64,000 nt of DNA from Candidatus Limiplasma pullicola (GTDB taxonomy: Bacteria; Bacillota; Clostridia; Christensenellales; Aristaeellaceae): assembly GCA_018710985.1 (NCBI GenBank), contig DVIV01000009.1:1-64000 (forward strand), in the 5' to 3' direction. Positions 7,617-16,019 of this stretch are shown in pieces. Under the pieces are notes generated by a model, which was given only the letters and a program-made list of their open reading frames with translations, was not told the DNA's origin and did not search any database. Position numbers and translations under genes: made by a program. The stretch's first letter is position 1; every line of letters starts with the position of its first letter.

Positions 7617-9080
7617 TTACGGCCCGTCCACGATCTGAATATGCACTTCGGTATCATCCGTGTCCGCCATGACGGGTACGGCCTCGGCCTCCTCATCCTC
7701 CCCGGAAACGGTTACCGTGGCGGTCTGCGGCGTAACCGTGAGGCCCATGGCCCGGTTTTCCTCGTCAATTTCCGCCTTGCGCTGCACGGGATTGCAATAG
7801 GGACAGGGGGTCAGTTCCGCAAAGCTGCCCGTGTCCAGCTCGCCGTAGGTGAATCCCGTCAGCGGCAGAAAACGGTCCTTGACGCTGGAGCAGTTGGCCG
7901 TGGAATGGTAGTACTGTCCGCCGTCGGGATTGTAATAGATCTCAAGCGAATCGTCCGGATAGGGAATGGGCGTGAGCGCGGCGAGGTATTCCTCCTCGGT
8001 GATGGCGCCGCGCTCCAGGTTCTCCTTTGCGATTTCGGACTTGGCGCGCGGCGGCTGGCAGGTCAGGCAGGGCTCGAGCTCCTTGTAGGCAGGGGTTTCC
8101 AGCTCGGAATAGAGAAAGCCGGTCATGGGCAGGTACTGGTCGCGCACGCTGGAGCAGTAGGCGTCCGAATGGTAATACTGACCGCCCTCCGGGTTGTAGA
8201 ACAGCTCCAGGTCATCGTCCGGATAGGGCATCTTGCGGCCCTTGTCATCCCAGACGAGGACTTTGGTGTTGCGCTTGAGGTTGTCCCACAGCCACTGGGC
8301 ATTGAGGCCGTCCTCGTTGGCGCGGCGCTGGGTGCGCACGCAGCCGTGGCTGGCTTTCTGGCCCAGCATCGCCTCCCAGCGGCTGTAGCTCTTGGTGCCG
8401 TCGGCATTGACATTGTGGGGCACCTCGTGAATCATGTCGCCGCCGTTGAAGCGCAGCGCCATGGCGCAGATCATGCCCTCGCTGTCGAAATCGCCCACCC
8501 AGCTGACGATCAGGTATTCGCCGGCGGCGGTTTCGTTGTAGGGCTGCTCGTCGTTGGGAAGGCCCGTGGACACCGAGCAGCTGGACCAGAGCTTGCCGTC
8601 GATAAAGACGTAGAGCCGCTGGGTGAGCTTATCGATGATCACGCCGTACTTGTCGTTGGGCGTGACGGTTTTGAGCAGGCTGGTTTTCACATAGCCGCGG
8701 ATGACGCGGTTGTAGTAATCCAGGCCCTCGATGAGCGTCCAGCCGTCCTCGTCCTCGCCCAGCACATGCACGGCCGCCGAGGCGCCGTTGATGAAGCCGC
8801 CGAGCTTGTCGTCGTTGACCTTCTCGCCGCCGGGGGTTACGCGGGGATAGATCTCCTCGCGCTGTCCCGCATCCAGCACGGTGATGGGCCGCTGCAGCAG
8901 CTCCCAGCAGGCCTCCTCGTCGGTGATGTCGTAGGCGAAGTCCTCTCCGAACCACGTTTCGCCCGTCTCAAAGCCTTCCAGCCATTCCTCCACGGTTTTG
9001 GCCGAGGCGCGGGGCAGGCAGCCCAGCATGAGGACGCTCAAAAGCATGAGCGCAGTGCATCGCTTCAGCATTCGCAGCAT
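7617..9080 (-). CDS. Secreted L,D-transpeptidase with two cysteine-rich repeats
   Basis: A 487-residue paralogue of the downstream gene, 21 bases away. It has a signal peptide about 1-27; Cys21 in LMLGC could instead be a lipobox cysteine. A shared N-terminal domain (about 40-140) precedes a YkuD domain with catalytic Cys247 in ASHGCVRT. There are two repeats at about 287-345 (Cys309, Cys338, Cys341) and 373-433 (Cys397, Cys426, Cys429), separated by a charged linker. Repeat number differs from the paralogue, which points to recent module duplication. The start is set by GGAGGAG nine bases before the ATG; an upstream in-frame extension lacks a signal peptide at its N-terminus. Confidence 0.92.
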   Translation of the reverse strand: MLRMLKRCTALMLLSVLMLGCLPRASAKTVEEWLEGFETGETWFGEDFAYDITDEEACWELLQRPITVLDAGQREEIYPRVTPGGEKVNDDKLGGFINGASAAVHVLGEDEDGWTLIEGLDYYNRVIRGYVKTSLLKTVTPNDKYGVIIDKLTQRLYVFIDGKLWSSCSVSTGLPNDEQPYNETAAGEYLIVSWVGDFDSEGMICAMALRFNGGDMIHEVPHNVNADGTKSYSRWEAMLGQKASHGCVRTQRRANEDGLNAQWLWDNLKRNTKVLVWDDKGRKMPYPDDDLELFYNPEGGQYYHSDAYCSSVRDQYLPMTGFLYSELETPAYKELEPCLTCQPPRAKSEIAKENLERGAITEEEYLAALTPIPYPDDSLEIYYNPDGGQYYHSTANCSSVKDRFLPLTGFTYGELDTGSFAELTPCPYCNPVQRKAEIDEENRAMGLTVTPQTATVTVSGEDEEAEAVPVMADTDDTEVHIQIVDGP

Positions 9081-9111
9081 CGGGGGGTACTCCTCCTTCG
9101 TACAGATTGGT

Positions 9112-10785
9112 TTATCGCTGGTCCTTCTGCCGAAGCTCCACGCGGCGGATCTTGCCGGAGATGGTCTTGGGCAGCTCGCTGACAAATTCGATGATACGGG
9201 GGTACTTGTAGGGCGCGGTGGTGCGCTTGACGTGCTCCTGAAGCTCCTTCTTGAGCGCGTCGCCCGCCTCCCAGCCGGGCTTGAGGACGATGGTGGCCTT
9301 GACGACCTGACCGCGCAGCTCGTCGGGCGCGGCGGTGATGGCGGTTTCCAGCACGGCGGGGTGTTCCAGCAGCGCGCTTTCCACCTCGAAGGGCCCGATG
9401 CGGTAGCCGCTGGACTTGATCACGTCGTCGGCGCGGCCCACGTACCAGTAGTAGCCCCATTCATCGCGCCAGGCCACGTCGCCGGTATGGTACAGGCCGT
9501 TGTCCCAGACGGTCTTGGTCAGCTCGGGGTCCTCGTAATAGCCGGAGAACATGCCGATGGGCAGCGCGTCATCGTCGGTGTGAATGACGATTTCGCCCGT
9601 CACGCCCGGCGGGCAGGAGTTTCCCTGATCGTCCACCAGGTCCACGTCAAAGATCGGGCTGGGCTTGCCCATGCTGCCGGGGCATACCTTCATGAAGGGG
9701 AAGGTGGCCAGCGTGACCACCAGCTCCGTCTGGCCGAAGGCTTCCAGCAGCGGGATGCCGGTGCGCTTGAGCCATTCGGCGGCCATGTCGGGGTTGAGCG
9801 GCTCGCCCGCCACGGCACAGTGATGCAGATGGCTCAGGTCATAGCCGGCGAAGTTCTCCTGCAGCATGTAGCGGTACATCGTGGGCGGGGCGCAGAAGGT
9901 GGTTACGCCGTAGGTGCTCATCTGCTTGAGGATATCGCGGGCGATGAAGCGCTCAAAGTCGTAGACAAAGACCGCGCTGCCCGTGAGCCACTGGCCGTAG
10001 AGCTTGCCCCACACGCTCTTGGCCCAGCCAGTTTCCGAAATGGTGAAATGCAGCCCGCCGTCCTCGCACTGCTGCCAGTACAGGCTGGTCACGATGTGGC
10101 CCAGCGGGTAGTAATGGTCGTGGGTGACCATCTTGGGCATGCCGGTGGTGCCGCTGGTGAAGTAGAGCAGCAGGAGGTCATGATTGTGCGGATAGGCGTC
10201 GCCCGTGGGCTTTTCCCACACGGGGCTTTGCAGGGGCATTTCCTTCTCATAGCTGTGGAAGCCCTCGCGCTGGCCGCGCAGGATCATCACATGCCTGAGG
10301 CTTTCGCATTTCTGCATCGCCACCTCCGCGCTCCTGAGCACGCCCTCGTCCTTGTGGGAGATGACGATCATCTGGATGCGCGCGGCGTCCACGCGGTAGA
10401 GCACGTCCTTTTCGGTCAAAAGATGGGTAGCGGGCACGCCCACGGCGCCCAGCTTGTGCAGGGCCATCAAAATGGGCCAGAATTCCAGGTGGCGGCGGAG
10501 AATCAGCATCACCTTGTCGCCCTTGCGGATGCCCAGGGATTTGAACAGGTTGGCCGCGCGGTCGCTCTCTTCCTTCAGCTGTCCAAAGGTATAACGGATG
10601 CAGACGCCGGTTTCGTCCGTCCACAGCACGGCCAGCCGGTCCGGCTCCTCCTGAGCGATACGGTCGGCCACGTCATAGGCAAAGTTGAAGCTCTCCGGGC
10701 GGGTGATGCGGAACTTCTTGTTGAAATCATCGTAGGTGGAGAAGGTCGTGGGGCAGTTGAGATAGTCATAGCAGAGCGGTTTCAT
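9112..10785 (-). CDS. AMP-forming acyl-CoA synthetase
   Basis: A 557-residue cytosolic ligase of the ANL superfamily, activating a carboxylic acid to an acyl-CoA through an acyl-adenylate. The phosphate-binding loop TSGTTGMPK is at about residues 210-218. The hinge/adenosine motif YWYVGRADDVIKSSGYRIGP is present, and the C-terminal catalytic lysine is in KTISGKIRR. The overall make-up is closest to acetyl/medium-chain acyl-CoA synthetases; the substrate cannot be told from sequence. Its ATG shares one base with the stop of the XRE-cupin gene (TGATG), so the two are coupled, a pairing common in Clostridia. Confidence 0.93.
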   Translation of the reverse strand: MKPLCYDYLNCPTTFSTYDDFNKKFRITRPESFNFAYDVADRIAQEEPDRLAVLWTDETGVCIRYTFGQLKEESDRAANLFKSLGIRKGDKVMLILRRHLEFWPILMALHKLGAVGVPATHLLTEKDVLYRVDAARIQMIVISHKDEGVLRSAEVAMQKCESLRHVMILRGQREGFHSYEKEMPLQSPVWEKPTGDAYPHNHDLLLLYFTSGTTGMPKMVTHDHYYPLGHIVTSLYWQQCEDGGLHFTISETGWAKSVWGKLYGQWLTGSAVFVYDFERFIARDILKQMSTYGVTTFCAPPTMYRYMLQENFAGYDLSHLHHCAVAGEPLNPDMAAEWLKRTGIPLLEAFGQTELVVTLATFPFMKVCPGSMGKPSPIFDVDLVDDQGNSCPPGVTGEIVIHTDDDALPIGMFSGYYEDPELTKTVWDNGLYHTGDVAWRDEWGYYWYVGRADDVIKSSGYRIGPFEVESALLEHPAVLETAITAAPDELRGQVVKATIVLKPGWEAGDALKKELQEHVKRTTAPYKYPRIIEFVSELPKTISGKIRRVELRQKDQR

Positions 10786-11363
10786 CACGCCTTCGCCCCC
10801 TCTTTGATTACTACTGCAATGAAGCGGCAATCCCCCTCGACGGCATACATCACATGGGGCAGGCTGGAATCATAGTACAGGCTGTCGCCGGGCTGCAGAT
10901 ACAGCTCATTGCCGCCCAGCACGATTTTGAGGGTACCTTCCAGCACGTAGTCGAACTCCTGGCCCTCGTGGCTGTGGGCCTGCTTCTGGGTGCCGGGCGC
11001 ATCCTCGCGCACGGTTACGATGAAGGGCTCGGCCAGCTTGTCGCGGAAGTTGTAGGCCAGGTGATGGTATTCGTACTGACGGCGGCGGTTGAACTGCAGG
11101 CCCTGGCCGCGGCGTGTGAGCACGTAGCCGTGCAGCTTGGGGCTTTCACCGGTCAGCAGGTCGCTGATGTCCACGCCCAGCACCTCGGCGATGTTGAACA
11201 GGTGGGAAAAAGAAAAATCGCGCTCGCCCGTTTCATAGGCCAGGTATTCGTCCTCGTCGATCCCGGCCCGGCTGGCGACCTCCTGGGCGCTCAGGCCGGA
11301 GATATCGCGCAGATCACGGATGCGCAGCGCAATCAGGCGCAGTTGTTCCCGATTTTCCGTCAT
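10785..11363 (-). CDS. XRE-family regulator with C-terminal cupin domain
   Basis: A 192-residue DNA-binding protein. A helix-turn-helix (about 10-62) contains SAQEVASRAGIDEDEYLAYETGERDFS. A cupin domain (about 110-190) has HSHEGQEFDYVLEG, a probable small-ligand or metal pocket. It probably senses a metabolite related to the neighbouring acyl-CoA synthetase and controls this operon. The ATG at 11363 follows GGAGGGG by seven bases; longer frames have no ribosome site. The gene is first of four on the minus strand. Confidence 0.9.
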   Translation of the reverse strand: MTENREQLRLIALRIRDLRDISGLSAQEVASRAGIDEDEYLAYETGERDFSFSHLFNIAEVLGVDISDLLTGESPKLHGYVLTRRGQGLQFNRRRQYEYHHLAYNFRDKLAEPFIVTVREDAPGTQKQAHSHEGQEFDYVLEGTLKIVLGGNELYLQPGDSLYYDSSLPHVMYAVEGDCRFIAVVIKEGAKA

Positions 11364-11425
11364 GACAGACCCCTCCATGCGGCGCGGAATGCGCCGCTCC
11401 AATATAAATGAGAATATACGAACGA

Positions 11426-11455
11426 AGCATAACACGTAAAAGGGAAAGGTGTCAA
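11426..11455 (-). promoter_or_regulatory. Promoter for the XRE-cupin operon
   Basis: On the minus strand, TTGACA (11450-11455), an 18-base spacer and TATGCT (11426-11431), 62 bases ahead of the XRE-cupin start. Confidence 0.55.
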
Positions 11456-11554
11456 GGTTTGTATCCAGGTTTTACATTATGCCGGAGAAGGCGGCGCGAA
11501 AAGCGGGCATAAAAATGTTCCGAATGGAATAAAAATAGACCATATCACATCTGG

Positions 11555-11582
11555 TTGATCTTTTCCGGAAACGTGATATACT
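11555..11582 (+). promoter_or_regulatory. Promoter for the HAD phosphatase
   Basis: TTGATC at 11555-11560, a 16-base spacer and TATACT at 11577-11582. A 7-bp inverted repeat (ATATCAC at 11542-11548, GTGATAT at 11573-11579) brackets the promoter and could be an operator. Confidence 0.55.
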
Positions 11583-11631
11583 AGATGCGGGGAGCATTTC
11601 CCCAATGAACCAAGAAATGAGGTGAATGTCC

Positions 11632-12465
11632 ATGACTGTTACCAACCTGGAGCAACATGCCTATACATTGGAAGCGCTTCGGAAAAAGAAGGGCTTCATC
11701 TGCGATATGGACGGCGTGATCTATCACGGCAACCTGCTGTTGCCCGGCGTCCGGGAATTTGTTGATTTTTTGAAGCGGGAGAATAAGAAGTTCCTGTTCC
11801 TGACCAATTCCAGCGAGCGTGCGCCCAAGGAGCTGCAGCAGAAGCTGGAGCGCCTGGGGCTGGAGGTGGATGAAAAGCACTTCTATACCAGCGCGCTGAG
11901 CACGGCGGCGTTTCTCAAGCAGCAGTGCCCCGGAGGAAGCGCCTACGTCATCGGCGAACCCGGCCTGGTGGGCGCCCTGTACGAGGCGGGCTTTACCATG
12001 AACGAGGTCAATCCCGACTATGTCGTGATGGGTGAAACGCACGCCTACAGCTTTGAAAAAATCGAGCGGGCCGTGCAGCTGGTGCGCGCCGGCGCCAAGC
12101 TCATCGGCACCAACCCGGACCTGACCGGCCCGGTGGAGGGCGGCATCGTTCCGGCCTGCAAGGCGCTGATGAGCCCCATCGAATTGGCTACGGGGCGGCA
12201 GGCCTATTATCTGGGCAAGCCCAATCCCCTGATGATGCGCCACGGCCTGAGCCTGCTGGGCGTATCGCCGGAGGAGTGCGCGATCATCGGCGACCGCATG
12301 GATACCGATATCGTCGCAGGCGTGGAGTGCGGCATCGACACCGTGCTGGTGCTCAGCGGCGTGACCACCGAGCATGAGATGCGCAAATTCCCCTACCGTC
12401 CCCGCTATGTGCTTAGCGGTGTGGGCGATATCGCGCCCAAGAGTGCGCCGGCTAAGAAAAAGTGA
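11632..12465 (+). CDS. HAD-superfamily IIA phosphatase (NagD-like)
   Basis: A cytosolic sugar-phosphate or nucleotide phosphatase of the HAD-IIA family, 277 residues. The nucleophile motif is CDMDGVIYHG. Motif II lies in LFLTNSS, and the C-terminal motif is IGDRMDTDIVAG, preceded by LGKPNP. The cap domain sits between motifs II and III as in NagD. GAGGTG lies seven bases before ATG 11632; ATG 11626 is too close to that site. The gene is monocistronic, with its own promoter and terminator. The substrate is not predictable. Confidence 0.9.
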   Translation: MTVTNLEQHAYTLEALRKKKGFICDMDGVIYHGNLLLPGVREFVDFLKRENKKFLFLTNSSERAPKELQQKLERLGLEVDEKHFYTSALSTAAFLKQQCPGGSAYVIGEPGLVGALYEAGFTMNEVNPDYVVMGETHAYSFEKIERAVQLVRAGAKLIGTNPDLTGPVEGGIVPACKALMSPIELATGRQAYYLGKPNPLMMRHGLSLLGVSPEECAIIGDRMDTDIVAGVECGIDTVLVLSGVTTEHEMRKFPYRPRYVLSGVGDIAPKSAPAKKK

Positions 12466-12475
12466 CAGGCGTCCA

Positions 12476-12514
12476 GCATGTCCAAGGATAGCTTCCTTCG
12501 GACATGTTTTTTTT
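12476..12514 (+). terminator. Terminator after the HAD phosphatase
   Basis: Outer stem CATGTCC/GGACATG with an inner AGGA/TCCT pairing, followed by eight T (12507-12514). Confidence 0.85.
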
Positions 12515-12533
12515 GTAAATTGTAGGCTTGCTC

Positions 12534-12562
12534 TTGACAGGCGAAAAACAGGATGTTATAAT
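12534..12562 (+). promoter_or_regulatory. Consensus promoter of the LacI-type regulator
   Basis: TTGACA at 12534-12539, exactly 17 bases, then TATAAT at 12557-12562. Confidence 0.85.
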
Positions 12563-12568
12563 GTGAAC

Positions 12569-12584
12569 AGTTACTCGATTAACT
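12569..12584. promoter_or_regulatory. Candidate LacI-family operator (autoregulation)
   Basis: AGTTACTCGATTAACT is a 16-bp palindrome with a single mismatched pair and a central CG, the hallmark of LacI-family operators. It begins seven bases past the -10 box, where a bound repressor would block transcription, and 20 bases before the regulator's GTG. Confidence 0.65.
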
Positions 12585-12604
12585 ATACAAGGTGAGAAGC
12601 TGTC

Positions 12605-13612
12605 GTGACCGTTACGATTAAGGATATTGCCAAATCGGCCGGAGTGTCAACTGCTACTGTATCAAATGTGTTGACCCAGAAGAAATACGTCAGCTCCGAG
12701 CTGGAACAGCGAGTGTACCGTGCAATCGAGGAGCTGGGCTATCGCCCCAATCTCTATGCCCGAAGCCTCAAGACCAACCGTTCCTACACCATCGGTGTCC
12801 ATGTGCCCGATATTGTCAACCCCTTTTTCTCAACCAGCGTCAAGACGATTCAAAAGGAGGCCAACGAAAGAGGCTATCAGATCATGCTTTATGATTCGGA
12901 TAGCGAAGCCAAAACAGAGGAACAAAACGTAAATAGCATGCTCAGCGCCCATGTGGATGGCATCATCAGCATTGCGCCCCGAATGGAACTGTCCCGTCTG
13001 TTTGAAATGGTGGAAGTTCCTTTGGTAATCATGGACCGCCCGCCGGTGGAAACCGATCGAAACGTTGCTTTCATCTATGCCGACAACTATCGCGGCGCCG
13101 CGTCCGTGGCAGATTATCTGGTTGAAAAGGGCTATGAGCGGTTTATCTGTCTTGCGGGACCTGTCGGACTGGTCAGCAACGCCCAGTCCCGTGTTAACGG
13201 CTTTATGGATACCTTGGCCCGTCATGGTGTTTCTCCGGCTCAGTGCGATATCCGCCATGGAGATTTTACCTTTGAGTCTGGTTATGAGCTGATGAAGCAG
13301 GTGCTGGAAGGCTATGATCCCGCGCCGAAGCCTGCGGCCGCCTTCGTGGGCAGCGATTTTATGGCCTGGGGCGCAATGGAGGCCCTCAAGGAAAAAAAGG
13401 TCAAGATTCCGCGGGATATGGGTGTAATCGGTTACGATAATATTTATTATTCCAGCTTTTTGTATCCTCCGCTTACCACGGTGGAAAACCCCAGCCGGGA
13501 TATGGCGCTTAACGCGATCCGGCTTCTGCTGGATGCTGTGGAAGATTTACGAAGCCTTGCGGGCATTTCCGTTACCTTGCGCTCAACGCTGATTGTAAGA
13601 AAATCATGTTGA
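12605..13612 (+). CDS. LacI-family transcriptional regulator
   Basis: A 335-residue repressor. The N-terminal helix-turn-helix reads VTIKDIAKSAGVSTATVSNVLTQ in two parts (residues 3-25), with a hinge helix region near 50-60, followed by a periplasmic-binding-protein-like ligand domain. Translation starts at GTG 12605, preceded by AAGGTGAG. It sits directly upstream of the ribose-type operon, which it probably controls through a sugar effector. The DNA is visibly more AT-rich than the flanking housekeeping genes. Confidence 0.93.
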   Translation: MTVTIKDIAKSAGVSTATVSNVLTQKKYVSSELEQRVYRAIEELGYRPNLYARSLKTNRSYTIGVHVPDIVNPFFSTSVKTIQKEANERGYQIMLYDSDSEAKTEEQNVNSMLSAHVDGIISIAPRMELSRLFEMVEVPLVIMDRPPVETDRNVAFIYADNYRGAASVADYLVEKGYERFICLAGPVGLVSNAQSRVNGFMDTLARHGVSPAQCDIRHGDFTFESGYELMKQVLEGYDPAPKPAAAFVGSDFMAWGAMEALKEKKVKIPRDMGVIGYDNIYYSSFLYPPLTTVENPSRDMALNAIRLLLDAVEDLRSLAGISVTLRSTLIVRKSC

Positions 13613-13748
13613 GCCGGCGGTTCTTTTTACAGGTTATTTAATCGTTTTATTGCAGACGTATCAAATGGTAGAAACATATGTAAAAAACGTAAATGCCGAT
13701 TGATACAAGTCAGTAAAACGTTTAAAAAATGAAAGGAGCGTATCTCAA
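13613..13748 (+). promoter_or_regulatory. Leader region of the ribose-type operon
   Basis: This AT-rich gap has a weak promoter candidate: TTGATA at 13700-13705, a 17-base spacer, then TAAAAA. A 7-bp inverted repeat is present (GTATCAA 13658-13664, TTGATAC 13700-13706). A central AAACGTTT palindrome overlaps the presumed -10 and is a plausible LacI-type site. None matches the 16-bp palindrome near 12569 closely. Confidence 0.4.
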
Positions 13749-14192
13749 ATGAAAAAATCCGGTATCTACAACGCGGAACTGGCTAAAGCGGTTGGCAAGA
13801 TGGGCCATGGCGACATCATTTTGATTGGTGATGTAGGATGCCCCTTCCCCCGTCATGATCAGACCACCTGCATTGATCTGGCGGTATGCGAGGGTGTGCC
13901 GCGCGTGGCGGATGTGGTCAAGGCCGTGCTGAGCGAACTGGTGGTGGAAAGCTATATCGTAACCGAAGAAACCAAGTCCGTCAGCCCCGCCGCCTATAAG
14001 GAATTCAAGGAAATTCTGGACAAGGAAAACAACAAGGGCAATGCCCTGGTGGAAAAGTGCATTCCGCATGTGGAAATGAAAGACCTGTGGCTCAACGGCG
14101 CGCTGAGGGGCGAGGAAGTCAAGGTCTTTGTCCGCACGGGCGAGCGTTGCCCCTACTGCTACATTGCGCTGGTCGCGGGCGTCGATTTCTGA
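13749..14192 (+). CDS. rbsD: D-ribose pyranase family protein
   Basis: A 147-residue cytosolic RbsD/FucU-family mutarotase that interconverts pyranose and furanose forms so the kinase gets its substrate. His20 and Asp28 in the GHGDIILIGDVGCPFP segment match the catalytic positions of RbsD, and the C-terminal RTGE...PYCYIALVAGVDF matches the family end. It is the first gene of the operon, with GGAG 12 bases before the ATG. It could act on another pentose, given the nonstandard gene next to it. Confidence 0.88.
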   Translation: MKKSGIYNAELAKAVGKMGHGDIILIGDVGCPFPRHDQTTCIDLAVCEGVPRVADVVKAVLSELVVESYIVTEETKSVSPAAYKEFKEILDKENNKGNALVEKCIPHVEMKDLWLNGALRGEEVKVFVRTGERCPYCYIALVAGVDF

Positions 14193-14210
14193 TCCGAAGG
14201 GATGGAATTT

Positions 14211-14238
14211 GGACGGGCGCGCATTAACACGCCCGTCC
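14211..14238 (+). other. Intercistronic hairpin between rbsD and the BtpA gene
   Basis: A perfect 9-bp stem, GGACGGGCG (14211-14219) with CGCCCGTCC (14230-14238), lacks a T-run. It may protect or differentially process the mRNA, making rbsD a separate abundance class. Confidence 0.6.
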
Positions 14239-14257
14239 TCCCGATGGAGGAAGGCAT

Positions 14258-15091
14258 ATGAACAGGTTTGAATCGCTGTTTTCCCAAAAAAAGCCGATCA
14301 TCGGCATGGTGCATCTGCGCCCGCTGCCCGGTTCGGCGCTGTATGATCCTACCGTGATGGACATGGAAAAGATTTTGTCCATCGCGCGGGATGAGGCCAA
14401 AATGCTGGAAGATGCCGGCGTGGATGGCGTACAGGTGGAAAACATGTGGGATATCCCCTACCTGCCGGGCAGGGACATCGGTCCGGAAACGGTCGCAGCT
14501 TTGGCGGTGGGCGTTTATGAGGTAAGGAAGCATGTGTCCGTTCCGGTGGGCGCGGAATGCCATATGAACGGAGCGGACCTGGCCATGGCGGCAGCCGTAG
14601 CGGCGGGCGCGCGTTGGATTCGCGTATTTGAGTGGTGCAATGCGTTTATCTCGCAGTCCGGCTACATTGAGTCCATCGGCGGGAAGGTGGCGCGCATGCG
14701 CCGCTCGCTCGGCGCGACGCAGATCGCCTGCCTGTGCGATGTCAACGTCAAGCACGGAAGCCACTATATCATCCATGATCGCTCCGTGCGGGAGCAGGCC
14801 ATGGATGTGGAGGCTCAGGATGGCGACGCGGTGATTGTCACCGGCTTTGACACAGGCATGCCTCCTACCGTGGAAAGGATTGATGAGTGCCGCGGAGGCA
14901 TCGGTCTGCCGATCCTCTTGGGCAGCGGCCTGACCTGTGAGAATGTGCGCCAGCTGCTTTCCCATGCGGATGGCGCGATTGTCGGCAGCTATTTCAAAAA
15001 GGACGGAAACTGGAAAAACGCTGTCGATCCGCAGCGGGTAAGCAGCTTCATGCGCGAGGTTGCGTCGCTGAGGAAGGAGCTTGACCGATGA
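14258..15091 (+). CDS. BtpA/SgcQ family TIM-barrel protein
   Basis: A 277-residue protein of the BtpA/SgcQ family, recognised by KPIIGMVHLRPLPGSALYDP near the N-terminus, GVDGVQVENMWDIPY, and the C-terminal LLGSGLTCENVRQLL and AIVGSYFKKDGNW segments of a phosphate-binding barrel. The name comes from photosystem I biogenesis in cyanobacteria, but in heterotrophs members lie in sugar operons (sgcQ in E. coli). Here it sits between rbsD and the kinase with a 4-base overlap into the kinase. It is not part of classical ribose operons, so the true substrate may differ from ribose. Confidence 0.85.
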   Translation: MNRFESLFSQKKPIIGMVHLRPLPGSALYDPTVMDMEKILSIARDEAKMLEDAGVDGVQVENMWDIPYLPGRDIGPETVAALAVGVYEVRKHVSVPVGAECHMNGADLAMAAAVAAGARWIRVFEWCNAFISQSGYIESIGGKVARMRRSLGATQIACLCDVNVKHGSHYIIHDRSVREQAMDVEAQDGDAVIVTGFDTGMPPTVERIDECRGGIGLPILLGSGLTCENVRQLLSHADGAIVGSYFKKDGNWKNAVDPQRVSSFMREVASLRKELDR

Positions 15092-16005
15092 AAAAAATGA
15101 TTGTTTGCATGGGCAGCGTCAACATGGATCTTTGCATGTACATGCAGGCGATGCCCGCGGTGGGCGAAACCGTGCGAACCGACAACTTTGCTACCTATCC
15201 CGGCGGCAAGGCGGGAAATCAGGCTGCCGCAGCCGGTGAACTTGGCGGGCACGTATGCGTGCTGGCCCGCCTGGGTGATGATTCCTTCAGCAGCCAACTG
15301 ACGGAAGAACTGCGCAAACATGGCGTGGAGGATCGGTATCTGATCTATGAAAAGGGCGCTACCGCAGGCATTGCGATGATCCGCATCGATGCTCAGGGCC
15401 GCAATTCCATCTCCTTTACGCCTGGGGCCAATGCGGCCATTTCTCCGGCAGATGTGCGTGCGAATGCGGATGCCTTTGAGGAGGGCGGCATCCTGCTGAT
15501 CACGCTGGAATTGCCTCTGGATACCGTCCGCGAGGCCATGAAACTTGCCAAGGAGCGGAACATGCAGGTGGTTCTGGACCCCTCCCCGGTGCCGGAGGGC
15601 GGACTTCCCGCCGATCTGTGCGCCATGGTGGATTATGCAAAGCCCAATGAGGTGGAAGCTGAGCTGCTCAGCGGCGTACCCGTGAAGGACTTTGAATCTG
15701 CCGCTGTGGCCTGCGAACGGCTTATGGCCATGGGAATTGCCCATCCGGTGATTTCCATGTCCGACAAGGGAGCGTACACCTGTATCGATGGAAAGCCGGT
15801 TCAGATTGCGCCTGTGAAGGTGAATGCCATTGATTCCACCGCTGCGGGCGACGTGTTCCTGGGAGCGTTTGCGGTTGCCCTGGCAGAGGGAGAGCCCGTG
15901 GAGCGGTGTTTGAATTACGCCAATACCGCCGCGGCGCTGAGCACCACCAGAAAGGGAGCGCAATCCTCCATTCCAACGCCGCAGGAAGTGATGGCGGCGC
16001 TTTGA
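15088..16005 (+). CDS. rbsK: Ribokinase-type PfkB carbohydrate kinase
   Basis: A 305-residue PfkB-family sugar kinase that phosphorylates the imported sugar with ATP. The N-terminal sugar loop has GSVNMDL, then YPGGKAGNQAAAAG (ribokinase usually has GGKGANQA). The anion hole and catalytic base lie in DSTAAGDVFLGAF, with Asp in AAGD as base. The ATG overlaps the preceding stop (ATGA). The substitutions in the glycine loop are mild; a related sugar such as a deoxy- or amino-pentose cannot be excluded. Confidence 0.9.
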   Translation: MKKMIVCMGSVNMDLCMYMQAMPAVGETVRTDNFATYPGGKAGNQAAAAGELGGHVCVLARLGDDSFSSQLTEELRKHGVEDRYLIYEKGATAGIAMIRIDAQGRNSISFTPGANAAISPADVRANADAFEEGGILLITLELPLDTVREAMKLAKERNMQVVLDPSPVPEGGLPADLCAMVDYAKPNEVEAELLSGVPVKDFESAAVACERLMAMGIAHPVISMSDKGAYTCIDGKPVQIAPVKVNAIDSTAAGDVFLGAFAVALAEGEPVERCLNYANTAAALSTTRKGAQSSIPTPQEVMAAL

Positions 16006-16019
16006 GAGGAAAGATAGGC

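Noticed and set aside
6240..9182. A 980-codon open frame on the + strand opposite the transpeptidases
   Set aside because: It is the antisense of two clear YkuD genes; long antisense frames are expected in this GC-rich codon usage. No domain pattern or ribosome site.
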